Shown one piece after another: positions 23,603 through 35,737 of a stretch of 64,000 nt of DNA; the first letter of the stretch is position 1; every line of letters starts with the position of its first letter. A program made the position numbers and the translations under genes. The DNA comes from Thinopyrum elongatum. Taxonomy: Eukaryota; Streptophyta; Magnoliopsida; Poales; Poaceae. The DNA is taken from contig CM022302.1 in assembly GCA_011799875.1 (NCBI GenBank), forward strand, positions 375,776,569 to 375,840,568, in the 5' to 3' direction. The notes below the pieces were generated by a model. The model had not been told where the DNA came from. It was given only the letters and a program-made list of their open reading frames with translations, and did not search any database.

Positions 23603-26500
23603 ACGGAGAAGCGTGGCACCCTCCTGGAGGATCTCAAGGAGACCTTCGATAACCTGCGCCGTTTTCAAATCAAGCTAAACCCAGAAAAGTGTGTCTTCGG
23701 AGTCCCAGCCGGCCAGCTCCTTGGTTTCCTTGTCTCAGAACGCGGCATCGAGTGCAACCCTATGAAGATCAAGGCCATTGAGCGGACAGAGAGGCCCACC
23801 CAGCTGCGAGACGTCCAGAAGTTCACTGGGTGCTTGGCATCCCTCAGTCGTTTCATCAGTCGGCTGGGCGAGAAGGCTCTTCCCCTGTACCAGTTAATGA
23901 AGAAAACCACTCACTTCGAGTGGAACGACAAGGCGGACGAGGCCTTCCTCCAGCTCAAGAAGATGCTGACTATGCTGCCTGTCCTGGCGGCTCCGGCTGC
24001 TAAGGAGCCCATGTCCCTCTACATCGCCGCCACCAGCCGGGTGGTCAGCACTGTCATCGTGGTCGAGCGCCCAGAAGACGGCAAGGCGCAGCCGGTCCAG
24101 AGGCCCGCCTACTACCTGAGTGAAGTGCTGTCGGCCTCTAAGCAGAATTACCCCCACTACCAGAAGATGTGCTATGGCGTGTACTTTGCCGCCAAGAAGC
24201 TCAAGTAGTACTTTCAAGAGCACTCCATCACAGTTGTCTGCACTGCCCCACTCGCCGAGATCATGGGCAACAGAGACGCATCAGGCCGGGTGGCTAAGTG
24301 GGCCATCGAGCTAGCTCCCCACACCATCCTCTACTAGCCCCGCACCGCCATTAAGTCCCAAGCGCTGGCCAACTTCCTCGTCGACTGGGCCGAGACCCAG
24401 TACCTGCCGCCGGCGCCGGATTCTACCCATTGGCGGATGAACTTTGATGGCTCAAAGATGCGCACCGGTCTGGGAGCCGGCATCGTCCTCACCTCTCCCA
24501 AAGGCGACAAGCTCAACTACACATTGCAAATCCACTTTGCCTCCTCCAACAACGTGGCCGAGTACGAGGCACTCGTCCACGGGCTCCGACTGGCCAAAGA
24601 GATTGGCATCCGCCGGATTCTGTGCTACGGTGACTCGGACTTGGTAGTCCAACAGTCGTCTGGCGACTGGGACGCCAAGGATGCAAACATGGCGAGCTAC
24701 CGCTTCCTCGTCCAGCAGATCAGTGGATACTTTGACGGGTGCGAGTTCCTTCATGTGCCACGAGCCGACAACGAGCAAGCTGATGCCCTGGCATGGATTA
24801 GCTCCACCCGCCAAGCGATACCAGCCGGCGTCTCCCTCCAATGCCTCCACAAGCCGTCTATCAAGCCTTCGCCGGAATCAGAGTCCATCTTCACGCCGGC
24901 TGCTCCCGGAGCAGTCGGATCCAACTCGGGGGCTGCAACAACCGGCCGGGGGACTTCGGCAGGTGGCTCGGGGCCTGCTGCAGTCGCACCCGGCCCGGGA
25001 ACTTCAGAACCCGGCCTGGGGACTGCGGCAGTCGGCCCGGGGACGATGGCAGGCGGCTTGGGGACTGCAGCAGTCGCACCCACCCCGGGGACTTCAGAAC
25101 CCGGCCAGGGGGCTGCAGCAGTCGGCCCGGGGACTTCAACGACACAACAAGCGGCGGCCGACTCCAACCTACCTCCTCCCAACCCAACCGCCCTGGTCCC
25201 AGTGGCTGTGATGACAGTGGTCGAAGCACCGTCGTGGGCGCAGCCCATCCTCAACTTCCTAGTAAGCGAAGAGCTACCAACCGACGAGACCTTGGTCCAG
25301 CAAGTGCAACGCCGGGCAGCAGCAGACATGATAGTGAACAGAGAGCTTGTCAGACGCAGCGTGACTGGCGTTTTCCAGCGCTGCGTTGAGCCAGAAAAAG
25401 GCAAGGCAATCCTCAGAGACATCCATCAAGGCGAATGCGGCCACCACGCGGCCTCCAGATCCCTTGTCGCTAAAGCTTTCCGCCATGGATTCTTCTGGCC
25501 GACTGCTTTGGACGACACCAAGGACTTGGTCAAGAAGTGCAAAGGGTGCCAAAAATTCGGCTCCAAGCAACATCTGCCGGCTTCTGCACTCAAGACTATC
25601 CCCCTCACTTGGCCATTTGCCGTCTAGGGGCTGGACATGGTGGGCCCGTTCAAAACAGCACGCGGCGGCATGACCCATCTGCTGGTCGCCGTGGATAAAT
25701 TCACCAAGTGGATTGAAGCAAAGCCAATTAAGAAGCTGAATGGTCCGACTGCGGTGACCTTCATCACAGATATCACCGTCCAGTACGGCATACCGCATAG
25801 CATCATCACCGACAATGGCACAAACTTTGCCAAAGGCGCCTTGGCCCGTTTCTGCGTGACGCAGGGCATCCGACTGGACTTAGTGTCCGTCGCCCATCCG
25901 CAGTCAAACGGCCAAGTCGAGCGAGCAAACGGCCTCATCTTGTCCAGCATCAAGCCCCGACTGGTCGAGCCGCTGGAGCGCTCGGCCGGCTGCTGGATCG
26001 AGGACCTACCGGCCGTCCTCTGGAGTCTCCGGACCACGCCGAACAAATCGACCGGCTTCACCCCCTTCTTCCTCGTGTACGAGGCCGAGGCCATCATCCC
26101 AACTAACATCGAGTTTGACTCGCCTCGCGTCACCATGTACATGGAGACGGAGGCAAAGGAGGCGTGAGAAGACGGCGTCGACCTGCTGGAAGAGGGCCGG
26201 CTGCTGGCGCTCAGCCGGTCCGCTATCTACCAGCAGGGCCTGCGCCGCTACCACAGCCGGTAGGTCAAGCCACGATCCTTCCAAGAGGGGGGCCTTGTGC
26301 TCCGGCTGATCCAATGAACAGCCGGCCAGCACAAGCTCTCGGCCCCTTGGGAAGGGCCCTTCATCATCAGCAAAGCCTTGGGCAATGACTCCTACTACCT
26401 CGTCGACGCGCAGAAGCCCAGGACACGCAAGAGGGACGATTCCAGCAAGGAAACAGAGCGCCCATGGAACGCAAACCTCCTCCGAAGATTTTACAGTTAA
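23603..26500 (+). pseudogene. Gypsy C RT end, RNase H and integrase
   Basis: One frame with several stops. The RT thumb (GTLLEDLKETFDNLRRFQIK) and connection region precede the first RNase H-like domain. A second RNase H-type domain starts at 24434 (WRMNFDGSKM...GLGAGIVL, NNVAEYEALVHGL, CYGDSDLVVQQ). A Gly/Pro-rich linker with tandem repeats follows (24930-25145). The integrase has a zinc-finger part (H.GECGHHAASRS, CKGCQKFG) and the DDE core: GLDMVGPF, IITDNGTNF and PQSNGQVERAN. The end is a chromodomain-less tail to TAA 26498-26500. Stops at 24206, about 24335, 25625 and 26165 sit where CAG, GAG, TGG or CGA would be expected. The element cannot make active pol. Confidence 0.9.
24930..25145 (+). 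repeat. 90-bp in-frame repeat in the pol linker
   Basis: CAGTCGCACC recurs at 24981 and 25071, 90 bp apart, with smaller units of about 30 bp built on CCCGGGGACT and CAGTCGG. The frame stays open and encodes repeats such as GTSEPG, GTAAVGPGT and GTAAVAP between RNase H and integrase. Confidence 0.85.
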
Positions 26501-27230
26501 TGCAGTATGTACCACGCTACCTTTTGTATTAAGAGCAAAGGCATCGGGTCCCTCGAAGAGCACTCGGGGGCTCCCCTTTTTATCTGTATGATAAGTTTAT
26601 GCCTGAGAATGTGTTATTTCATTCCTCCACCTGGCACCGGGTCCGACCAGTCGGCCCGGGGGCTCGCCGCCTTGCCCTATGTTGGTGCCGCCTGCAGTCG
26701 GACAAGTAGTGTGCCGACATCTAAGCCCTCTCTTGCCTTAAGCCGCAGCTCGTAGAGCAACTGTCCGGCTGGCAAGAGCTAAAGGCAGGAAACGGTGTCC
26801 ACATGAAAAATGACTAAGGAAAAAGCATCAACATAGGCCTAGCCGGCTCCTCGCCCCTCCATCCGGCTGCTGAGCAGCCGGCCGGCCGGCTTCTCACTTG
26901 ACTTGCTACGTTCTAAACGGCCAAAGTACTTGTCTTCCTAAACGGCTAAATATCGGACCCAGCCACAGACCGCAGAGCGGCTGTAAGGCTGGAAGGGTGG
27001 TAGCCAAAGAAAGGCGGCAAAGGAAAAAGCCAAAAAAGAACAGAAAAGCAAGAAAAAGTTAGAACCCGGCAGAGCACAACTTGTGCGAACAAAGTTAAAT
27101 TTACATAGCAAAAGCTCTTAGCCAGCATTCAACAGAGTTTGAATACACCCCCAGCGGGTGGAGATGCGCGAATTTAACATACTTGTTCAAAAGATTACAA
27201 GAACAGGAAAAGATAAGATGACGTGGCCAT
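26501..27230. other. Non-coding spacer after pol in Gypsy C
   Basis: No gene seen. The stretch carries GCCGGC/CAGTCGG-rich motifs like the rest of element C and separates the end of pol from the antisense gene. The antisense gene's poly(A) region should lie here. Confidence 0.6.
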
Positions 27231-30200
27231 CTAGGCCAGGGGAGCCGCAGGCGGGTCCGACGGGTTGGCAGAGGCAGCGGCGCCGGATGGTGGAGCGGCC
27301 GACTGAAGGGTCTCGGCCTGATCGCCCCTGGCAGCAGTCGGTGCGGTAGCACGCGGCTCGTTGATCGAGGCTTGGTCGAGCTGAGGCCGGCTGTCCGCTC
27401 CGTCGTCCGGTGCGTCATCTTCGCCGTCCTCGTCCTCGCCCTCGCCGCTGGAGGCGATCTCTTCCGCTGAGTCCCCCGCATCCCCCGGGTTTAGCCCGAA
27501 CCAGCTGGGCGGCACCTCAGCGCCTTCCTCGTCCAGCTCAGGGATGAAAACGGTGGTGTCAGCATACTCGGCGATCGCCGCCACGCGTTGAGTAAGCGCA
27601 GGGCCCACCACCGCCAGCTCCGGTCCGGCCTCCTGCCGGAAGGTGGCCAGCTGGGCCAGGTCCAGCCCAGGATACCACGCCTTGGCAAACTCCAAGGCCG
27701 TCCGCGCACCCGCCCGAGCCGTGGTGCTCTTCCAAGCCTCGAAGCGGCCGACCGCTACCTCCAGCCAGTTGGCAGTCCGACTGGGGGTGCGTGGAATTTG
27801 AGCGTCGGGCCAAAAGGCGGCCAACACCTGAGCCCCGGCGCGCTGCAGGCGGCGAAGCATCCTGTGAGCCGGCTGCAGGCGCGTCTTGGCAGCCAGAAGC
27901 TGTTCGCCGAGATTCCGGGGTGCGTTGGGCGCAATGACCGCGCCCGTCTTCCTCCGCATGTCTCGACGCGCCTCGATGGCCTGGCTGGTGGCGACGGAGT
28001 AACCGGGAAAGTATTCTGCACAAGAAGAAGATCAAAGATTAGAAGCCAGAAGCCGACTCCTATAGCAGTCGGCGGCTGTTTAAAAGAAGAAGTAACTTAC
28101 CATCGATCATGTCCTCGATCTCGCCATAGCCGTCGGTCAGGAGTCTCTCCTTCTCGGCCCAGTTCGAGCGTTGAGTCTCGAACTCGGCCTTGAGGGAGTC
28201 TTCCTCCTCCTTCAGCTTCTGGAGCTCCGCCTTGTGCCACTCCGTCTGGTCCGCCAGCTCCTTGGCCAGGCGGTCGCATTCCTGGGCCGCATGGCTGCGC
28301 TCCTGCTCCTTGGTGCGGAGCGCGGACTCGGCCTCGCCCAGGCGCTGCCGCAGATCTGCGGCAGCCTTTGCCAAAATGAAGAAAAAAGGAAACCATCAAC
28401 ACCAATGAAAAGTAGTTGCCGGGAGATCCGGTCCGACTGCTCAGCAGTCGGCCCGAATCTCGGGGACTACACCCAGCGGGTGCGCTGACGCGCCCCCGCA
28501 AGGAAGAAGACCAAGTACTTACTTCGGCTCTCCGTCAGATCAGCGGTCCGCTTGGTCAGCTCCTGGAGCTGAGAGTTATAGGCGGCCGTGCGGATGTTGT
28601 GGTAATCTTGCAACAAAGACAACAGAAGAAGGTAACGAGTCAGTACTCGGAGCTCGACCTGAAGTTCCGAGCCGCCTGCTCAGCAGCCGGCCCGGAACTC
28701 GGGGGCTACACCCAGTGGGTGCGCTGGCGCGCCCCCACGAAAGATTACAAAGAAACGAAAACAAGAAACGTACCCGAACGGCCGCCCGCGTCGCCAGGAA
28801 CTCCTGCGTGTACTGCCGAAGAGCGGCGCCTTGGGCGTTGAATCGGGCCAGGACTTCCTGCGAGGCCGCGTTCAAAACACCCGTACCACCCCCAGACGTC
28901 CAACCCGGTGGGGCGGCGCTGGTAGCCTCGGCGTCGGGGGCCGATGAGCTAGCGGCCCCGACCTCCAACGGTCGCGGTGCTGAGGCCGCCCTCCCCGCTC
29001 GCCGACGCACCGGGATACGGGTGGCCGGAGTCGGACCCACCACCAACTCGCCGCTGGCTGGCGGCACCAGTGACACGTCGGGACGACCGCCCTGGGCATC
29101 GGCAGCTGGCGTGGGCGGGGGCACCTCCAACTCCGGGATAACAGAGTCCCCTCCCCTCTCTTGGATCGGCTGGTCATCGCCGGCCCCTCCGGTCGGAGCC
29201 TGGTCCTCAAGCACCACAGGCTGCGCAGATTACGGACCAGTAGACTCCGGAGCCCGGCTGCGGGACGCCTCCTCCGCCTGCACCTTGGCGGCCGCGTCCG
29301 CCTACTCCTTGGCCGCGACGTCGGCTTGGGCCTTGGCCGCCGCGTCGGCCTCCGCCTTCTCCCGGGCTGCAGCTTCCCGCTCCTCTCGCGCCTCCCGCGC
29401 GTCCTTCTCTGTCGCCTCCTGGAGGGCGGCGAGCGGATCCACGCGGCGGGGGCCCGCGACGTTGTCTACCGCCCCAGTCATCGAGCCTGACGGGGCTCGC
29501 AGCAAGGAAAGTGGGGCACTACACGCCAAGGGAGGAAGAGAATAAAAAGATCGCAAAGATAGAAGAAAAGCAAACACAAAGCAAGATGCAAGAAAAGGCA
29601 AGGCACTTACGCGGACACCAGCGGGAGCCGCTTTGGGGCTTTCTGGAAGAGGGCCGCCTTCACGGCAGCCTCTTGCTGCTTGGTCGCGGCGGTCGAGGTC
29701 TTGGCCTTCTTGGGCCGGCTGCCGAACAACCCGGCGTCAGCCCGGCGCTTCGGCGCGCCGACTGCTACAGTCGGCGCGGCCGAGGAACTGGCGCCCGCCC
29801 TATTGGCGCCATGGGCGTGGCGCGGCTCTTCATCCTCCTCGGCGTCATCCAGCCAATCCCCAAGGCCGCCTCCTAAGGAGCCGCCTACTCCCTCGCCGCC
29901 ACCACCAGTGGCGTCGTCCTCCTCTTGCACGGCCGCCCCCAAGTCAGGGTCGTCCACGTCACTCACCGACCGGTCCGCCATGTACTGGTGACCCGGGGCC
30001 GGCGTGTCAGTGGCCGTCTGGCCCGAGAAGCGCTGCGCCAAGGCCGACCGGTCAAGCGAAAAGAAAGAACCCGGATGAACAAAGGAAAAAGAATAAGAAG
30101 ACGTACCGGAGGCGACTGGTTGGCCCGGCTGTACGGCGGCTTGCCGAACTGCCACTCCATCTCCGACAGCTTGCAGTCGGAGAAGAAGTTCACCATGCGG

Positions 30201-31006
30201 ACCACCTCCACATCCGGCATCACCTTGGTGGACAGCCGGCACGGGTCCTGGCGCCCACTCATGACGCTGATCACGTGAGGCCGGGCTTGGAGGGGCAGCA
30301 CTCGGCGCTTCACGAACGCGGCCAGCAGGTCCGAGGCCTTGAGGCCCTCCGACACCGTCATCTCCTGGAGCCGGAGGAGCGCGGTGGATCACGCGGCCGA
30401 CAGGGTCTTTGGCCAGAACTTCCAGTTGGTGCGAGGCCCAACAGGCGGGCCGGCTGCATAGGCCGGTAGGTTGATGTAGTCCCACGTCGAGTGGATATTC
30501 TCGACGTAGAAGTATGACTTCTGCCATAGTTTGGCCGACTGCAGCAGGGCGAGAGCTGGGAAGCGGACCCCGGATCCCGTGTGCCGCACCGCGACGCATG
30601 CTCCGCACTAGGCCGCCTCGTTCTTGGCGGCGGTGCCAAGCTTGAGGTAGAAGAGTTCTCCCCACAGCTCGAGTGTGGGGAGCGTGCCAAGGTAGCCCTC
30701 GCACAGGGTGACGAAGGCGGAGAGCAGCACCACCGTATTCGGAGTGAGGTGGTGGGGCTGCACTCCATAGAAATCCAAGAAAGAGCGAAGGAATCCGCTC
30801 GCCGGAAGGCCGAAGCCGCGGAGGAAATGCAACCGGAAGACGACGTGCTCGCCGTCTTCCAGCACCGGCGAAATCTCCCTTTCGGGGGGGACACGCACCT
30901 TGATGTTCAATGCATGGGGAAGCCGCCGCATCTGGCGGAGGAACTCCAAGTGCCCGTCGTGGACATTGGAGTCGTCCCAGGCGCCCGCACGGCCGCTTTG
31001 TGCCAT
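27231..31006 (-). pseudogene. Spliced antisense accessory gene of Gypsy C (six exons)
   Basis: On the strand opposite to gag-pol. Proposed exons: 31006-30107, 30032-29611, about 29500-28775, 28606-28523, 28365-28101 and 28015-27231, each with GT donor and AG acceptor. The exact exon 3 start is uncertain. Exon 1 opens MAQSGRAGAWDDSNVHDG and carries the conserved block HHLTPNTVVLLSAFVTLCEG, ELFYLKLG, WQKSYFYVEN and GRQDPCRLSTKVMPD. I recognise this as the 'putative gypsy-type transposon' domain (Pfam PF04195). Exon 2 is acidic with an NLS-like RPKKAKTS. Exon 3 is Ala/Glu-rich then Pro-rich. Exon 5 is a coiled coil (RQRLGEAESALRTKEQERS). Exon 6 ends in an acidic tail. Exon 1 has two in-frame stops (TAG 30608-30610, TGA about 30389), so this copy is dead. 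Function is unknown; the charge and NLS suggest a nuclear protein. Confidence 0.75.
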
Positions 31007-31185
31007 GGGCTCCGTGCTCGGCAGCGGCGCGAGGTGGCTTCGCTGCGGGGAGGTCCGGCGATGGCGGGCTGCAGCAGCACTCCGGCGAGAGGAGAGGCCG
31101 CGGCAACGGCAAGAAGAAGACGAAGGAGAGAAGCAAAGAGAAGAGAGAGGAGGGCGCGCGTGCGTTCTGCCGCCCCCCTCCTCCC

Positions 31186-31197
31186 CCTACTTATAGC
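31186..31197 (-). promoter_or_regulatory. TATA box of the antisense gene
   Basis: The minus strand reads GGCTATAAGTAGGGGG. About 180 bases downstream is the ATG at 31006, after a CT-rich leader (CTCTCTTCTCTTTGCTTCTC). The site lies 480 bases inside the 3' LTR boundary and points away from it. Confidence 0.65.
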
Positions 31198-31671
31198 CCT
31201 CTGGCGGCGAAGCCGAGGGGGCAAGACGTGGGGGGGCGCGAGATTAATTGCGCCCACTCCCCCCATGACCCCGCAGTTACCACGCCATAACGGCGTGCAT
31301 TTACCGCACCTGGAAAGTGCAACCGTCCGCCTCGGCCGCAGTGGATCTGCACGCGCGCCGAGGCCCTATAATGGCGGGCCCAGGCCTGCGGCGACGTCTC
31401 ATCATGCACGCGGGCTGGCAGGCCGGCCTGGCCTGCTGGCGCCGTGTGGCGAACGAGCAACGGGCGGCAAGCCTATCGTCCGGCTGGCACTCTACCCGGC
31501 CTCCACACGACGATTCGAATTCGCGGGGCGGCCGGCCTGGCCTTGGCCGGCTCCTGGCAACCAGCCTCTCCAGAAGACGAACGAAGTCCAACTACCAGAC
31601 CACTCAGAGTAGGAAGCTGTTGAGGCTCCTTGTTTTTTCAGCCGCGGTGCCTCACGAGCTTCGGGGACTAC

Positions 31672-32784
31672 TGTCGGAGTAAATGACCACAGGTAGCCCC
31701 ATCAGTCCCCCATGGTATTTCAAGACATCGGGGCTAGCTGCGCCCCTCACACCGTCCGAGAGCACGACCGCCTTCTTGGGCCGGCTGGTCCAAGAGGCCG
31801 GCTGCTATAAGGCGGCAGGGCCATGGAAGACGGCCGCGAGGGAGCCGACTCCTGGCAGACGGCCCCTCGTCCCCTCGAAGCCAGCACCACATCACCATGA
31901 CAAGACAAGGGATGGCTGCAATGCAGCCTACCACCCCCGAATCCAGGATGGGACATGGCCACAGAGCTGTGCACTGGGCGGACACCCCCCGCCCAGCACG
32001 GCACTATTGCCGCACAGTCTATGATGTCAATAGCGCCAGAGGGAGCCACGCCCCCACGATGGGCGGTCGGTACGGCCCGCAGGCGGTGGGCCCTACCTGT
32101 CCGCGAGCCACCAGAAGGCGGCAAACCTCCAGCAGGCGGCAACAAGGGAGGACCGACTCCTAGCAGGCGGCCCTCCTCCCCCTTGGAGTCTGTGCACCAT
32201 TAACCAGACGAGACGGGGTATGGCTACAGCGAGTACCCGTCAGGCGGCAGGACTGTAACCACGTTCCCCTCGGTCAAGCCTTCGTCATGGAGGGCGAGGC
32301 TACAGCATAGAGCAGTCAACATGGCCCACCAGGCGGCGGGCCCCGGCGGTCGGCGGAGAAGCCGGCGGCCAGAGACGCTGACGGCCGGGTCCTACACCCG
32401 GCCGGATTACCATTGTACCCCTGGGGGGTAGGCCTATATAAACCCCCCAGGCTCACCCATGCAAAGGGTTCGTGGTTCAGTTCAGCACCCACATGATACA
32501 CTCACACACGTAGAGAGAAGAGTAGGGCTAGCCTTGCCATTCTTCCTCCTCTAGCCAAAACAGCTCAAGGAGCAAGCTTGTAGCTACCTTGTTGATCATA
32601 GTCATCATGCGGAGACCCCGCAGAGCAGGACTAGGGGTGTTATCTCCGAGGAGAGCACCGAACCTGGGTAAGATTCGCAGGCATGCGCGGTCTCGCTCAC
32701 TCCCGCTTCTAGAGCCCGGCAACGTACTCTTGTCCCCATCCACGATAAGCCACCCCTGGCATATGTCGCACAATATACCCGACA
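31672..32784 (+). repeat. 3' LTR of Gypsy C
   Basis: 1,113 bp, pair of 14528-15641. The preceding GCTTCGGGGACTAC is the likely polypurine tract. LTR starts TGTCGGAGTAAATG and ends ATACCCGACA, followed by the CGTTT duplication. Confidence 0.95.
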
Positions 32785-32789
32785 CGTTT

Positions 32790-33178
32790 CCTGCAAAAAT
32801 CTCAGAAACTGAACGGAAGGCCGAAGGGTTTGAAGAAGGGCAAGTGCCAAAACACAGTAAAGTTCGAAGTTGATTTCATTCGCGATGAAGGACGCCTGAT
32901 TGAAATCTTCTTCAGATCAAATTTGCATGTTTATGACGGACAACAAAGATTGGATGAGAAAGAATTGAGGGATAACATGGTTCGAATCAAAACACTCAGC
33001 CAAACAAAAGAAACCACAAAACCAATGAGCTCTGAGTGAGTTGACATTCGGACAAAACACAAACACAACAAAAGACAAAGAGACGAAAGAAAAACACACA
33101 GAACTAGCTCCAACAATATAGATCTCAGGATAAAGGATAAGCAAGAGGAATTCCTGAGATATTATCTACAAGAAAGGG
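32790..33178 (-). other. Spacer of Copia B between gag and the Gypsy C insertion
   Basis: 390 bases with no long frame. In the direction of Copia B this follows the gag stop. Together with 14522-14420 on the far side of Gypsy C it forms a spacer of only about 500 bases between gag and the accessory promoter, where about 3-4 kb of pol would be expected. Confidence 0.7.
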
Positions 33179-35670
33179 TTAGTTCTTTTTCGCAACCCAC
33201 ACTTGCGTGGGCAACGAGGATCTCATTTTCTTCGTTTGAACAAGAACATTCTTTCGTCGAGAGCTGTAAAACACCTGTGTACTTCGAGAGTAATCATATG
33301 AATATGCATTGAAGTTATTTCCAGAGATATGAGTATAATGATTTGAAGACGTACGCATGTACTCCTTTTGTTGAAGGTTTGATCGATTCCCATTCAAGAA
33401 TTTTCTAGTGCCATTCTGTGAATGATAATCAATGTTTCGAGGAGAATTACTCTGCATATTCAAATTAGCAGTGACAGATAGATTTTCAACGATACACTTC
33501 TTCACCCAGATTTGCTTCTTGGGTGAACCAGACCTGCAGTTAGTCCCAACATATTGGGCGAACACCTTACCATTCTGTTGTTTCAACAATTTGTACTTCG
33601 AGTCATCTGACTCATTAGAGACAATAGTAATGGGAGTATCATATCCTGATAGAATTGCAGGTTCGAGAGTTTTGCTTTTAGCAAGAACCCAACTCGTTTG
33701 TGGATACTGTTCGGGAGTCTAGTAAGCTCCATCAACGTTGAATTTCCTTTTGAAACCCAATCCTTCCTTTCAAGGATTTCTATGCAGTATAGACTTCTTG
33801 AGCACATCACAGAGAGTTTGATGCCCTTTGAGGCTCTTTAGCATTCCTGTCTAAAGCAAGTTCTTTAATCTGCAATTTTCATCAAAAATAGCAACAAATT
33901 CCTAGGGAGAGGGATTAGAGATATCATTCGTAATGGTTGCAATATTCTCGATGTTGGCATTGGAAATTTTAGCATGTGAACCAGCATTGCTACGTTCTAG
34001 GCATTTTAAGCACGGAGGCACAAAATCATGAGGAAGTCGAACAGATTACTCGGCGAAGAGAGAAGCTTTTTCTTTCGCAAGCGCATTATGAGATTCTTTC
34101 AGAGACTCAAGTTCTTGATTCCTGTTAAGGAGTTCATCAGATAAACTCTCGAAGTCAACTGAAAGAGAATCATATTTGTTAGAAAGATCATCAATAGTTG
34201 AAGAAAAAGCGTCATGCTCTTCCATCAACTTTTGATTCCTCTCCATCTCTTCAACTAGTAATCCTTCAGTTTTCCTAAGATTCATCTCAAGCATTTCAAG
34301 TTCATCATGTTGAGATTTTGCAATCTTGACAAGTTTAGCATATGCAATGTATTCAGGAGAATACCCATTCATCGATTTTTGGTGTTTTGCTGATACCTGA
34401 TCCTTAGATGATTTTGCCATGAGACAGAAGGCGATTGGTTCATCATCACTTGAAGCATCATCATCGGAGTCTGATTCGAGTGATTTTTCTGATGATTCAT
34501 AGGCAATAAAGGCATTGCTCCTTCCAATCCTTTTGTAGAATTCTTCATCATCTGATTTAGTGTCTGTCACTTCTTCTTCAGAATCCAGGGTCATATCAGC
34601 ACATGCTCTATTCAGCTATGATATTCTCTTCATATTTGATTCGATGGTTGCTCTTGCTTTCACGTCAGTGACTAGTCTCATCAAAGAGGATGAGGAAGAT
34701 TCAATTTTCTTTGAGAGCTTAGTGTGATGATCCACTTGAGTAAAACCACTCCAGTGAAGATATTTCCATCTGTTACTAGGTTTTCCTTCCCAGCTAGGAT
34801 AGTCTGCTATAAGATGACCGAATTGTTTGCACTTGAAGCACTTCATTTCTTTTGGAGATAACCTTCATGATGATTCAGGCAAATGAAATTCGTCATCATT
34901 CGTGAGGCATAGATTTTGTCTTCTGAGATCACTTAGCCTTTCTGTTAGCATCTCTAGTTCTCTGGTGATGGTGTGTTGATTCTCAATATCTTCTTCTTGT
35001 TGCGAGCTGCCATGGTGAGAGAGGATTTCCCCTTCACTTTCTGAAGAAGATTCTTGATCTACATTTTCAAGATCCATCTTTTCTTCGTGAATGGACAACA
35101 GTGTCATGATCTCAACATAGTGAAGTTCTTCATAGTCAGGTCTTTGCTTGATTTCAGCTACGATGGGATCGAAGGTTTCATCAAGAGCACTTAGAAGCTT
35201 GTTGACCACATCTCTATCGGTGATATTAGTTACTCCTCGTTGATGAAGTCTTTCGACAATGTTTGTCAATCGATCAGTGAGTTCCATAGCACTTTCCTTA
35301 CGCAGACTTCTGAAACCAGCAAACATGGCACGAAGCATTTGGGTGTGGGGATCCGTTCTGGCAATGAACTCTTCATGAGCATTTTTTATGGCATCCCAGA
35401 GTTGCTTTGCAGTGTCGACCTAAGGAAAATGTCTTTTGATAGACTGCAACAGATGATATCTTTTGCTTGAGCATCCAACTGCAGATTGGCTTTGTCATCG
35501 GAATTTGGATCATCCGGTTGCTGAATGTTGTATCCATTTTCCACAATCTACCACATATCAAAGTTGATAGCTTGAATTCTGAGTCTCATTCTTTCCTTCC
35601 AGTAGAGATAGTCATTTCCATCGAAGGTAGGAAATCTTTCAGAGTCCGAGGATCTACTTGCATATGACAT
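33179..35670 (-). pseudogene. Copia B gag
   Basis: Starts at ATG 35670 (MSYASRSSDSERFPTFDGND, then YLYWKERMRLRIQ), the typical Copia gag N-terminus (UBN2-like). A TAG follows DMW near 35550, and there is a frame change near 35420 after SKDIF. It continues with MLRAMFAGFRSLRKESAMEL and NKLLSALDETFDPIVAEI. The zinc knuckle at about 34840 reads CFKCKQFGHLIADYP, with Tyr where the fourth ligand Cys should be. A long acidic coiled-coil part follows (34594-34046). The C-terminal part has FAQYVGTNCRSGSPKKQIWV, shared with Copia E, and ends PTQVWVAKKN at 33179-33181. The large gag with a coiled-coil insert is usual for the SIRE lineage. Confidence 0.8.
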
Positions 35671-35723
35671 ACTCAAAACTCCAAGGATGTTAGACCTTTA
35701 ATAAACAGAGATAGGCAGTACCC

Positions 35724-35735
35724 GCTCTGATACCA
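35724..35735 (-). other. Primer-binding site of Copia B
   Basis: The minus strand reads TGGTATCAGAGC two bases after the 5' LTR, the complement of the initiator tRNA-Met 3' end used by most plant Copia elements. It proves the element points to the left. Confidence 0.95.
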
Positions 35736-35737
35736 AT

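Larger units (their letters stand above)
14528..32784 (+). mobile_element. Gypsy element C (Tat-like), full length with solo LTR inside
   Basis: 18.3 kb including a 4.3-kb inner insertion. LTRs at 14528-15641 and 31672-32784, TG...CA, and a CGTTT duplication at 14523-14527 and 32785-32789. The order is LTR, primer-binding site, gag, protease-RT, (solo LTR D), RT end-RNase H-integrase, a 5.2-kb 3' region, then LTR. The 3' region carries a spliced gene on the opposite strand. That arrangement, an antisense accessory gene after pol in a large Gypsy element, is known for the Tat/Retand lineage (for example Grande of maize). By hand the LTRs differ at about 40 of 1,113 bases (about 3.5%), mostly transitions. 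At the often-used grass rate of 1.3e-8 per site per year that would be roughly 1.4 million years. Confidence 0.9.

Noticed and set aside
28715..30469. Plus-strand frames of 276 and 278 codons in the 3' part of Gypsy C
   Set aside because: They are shadows of the antisense exons, whose strand has splice sites and a recognisable domain.
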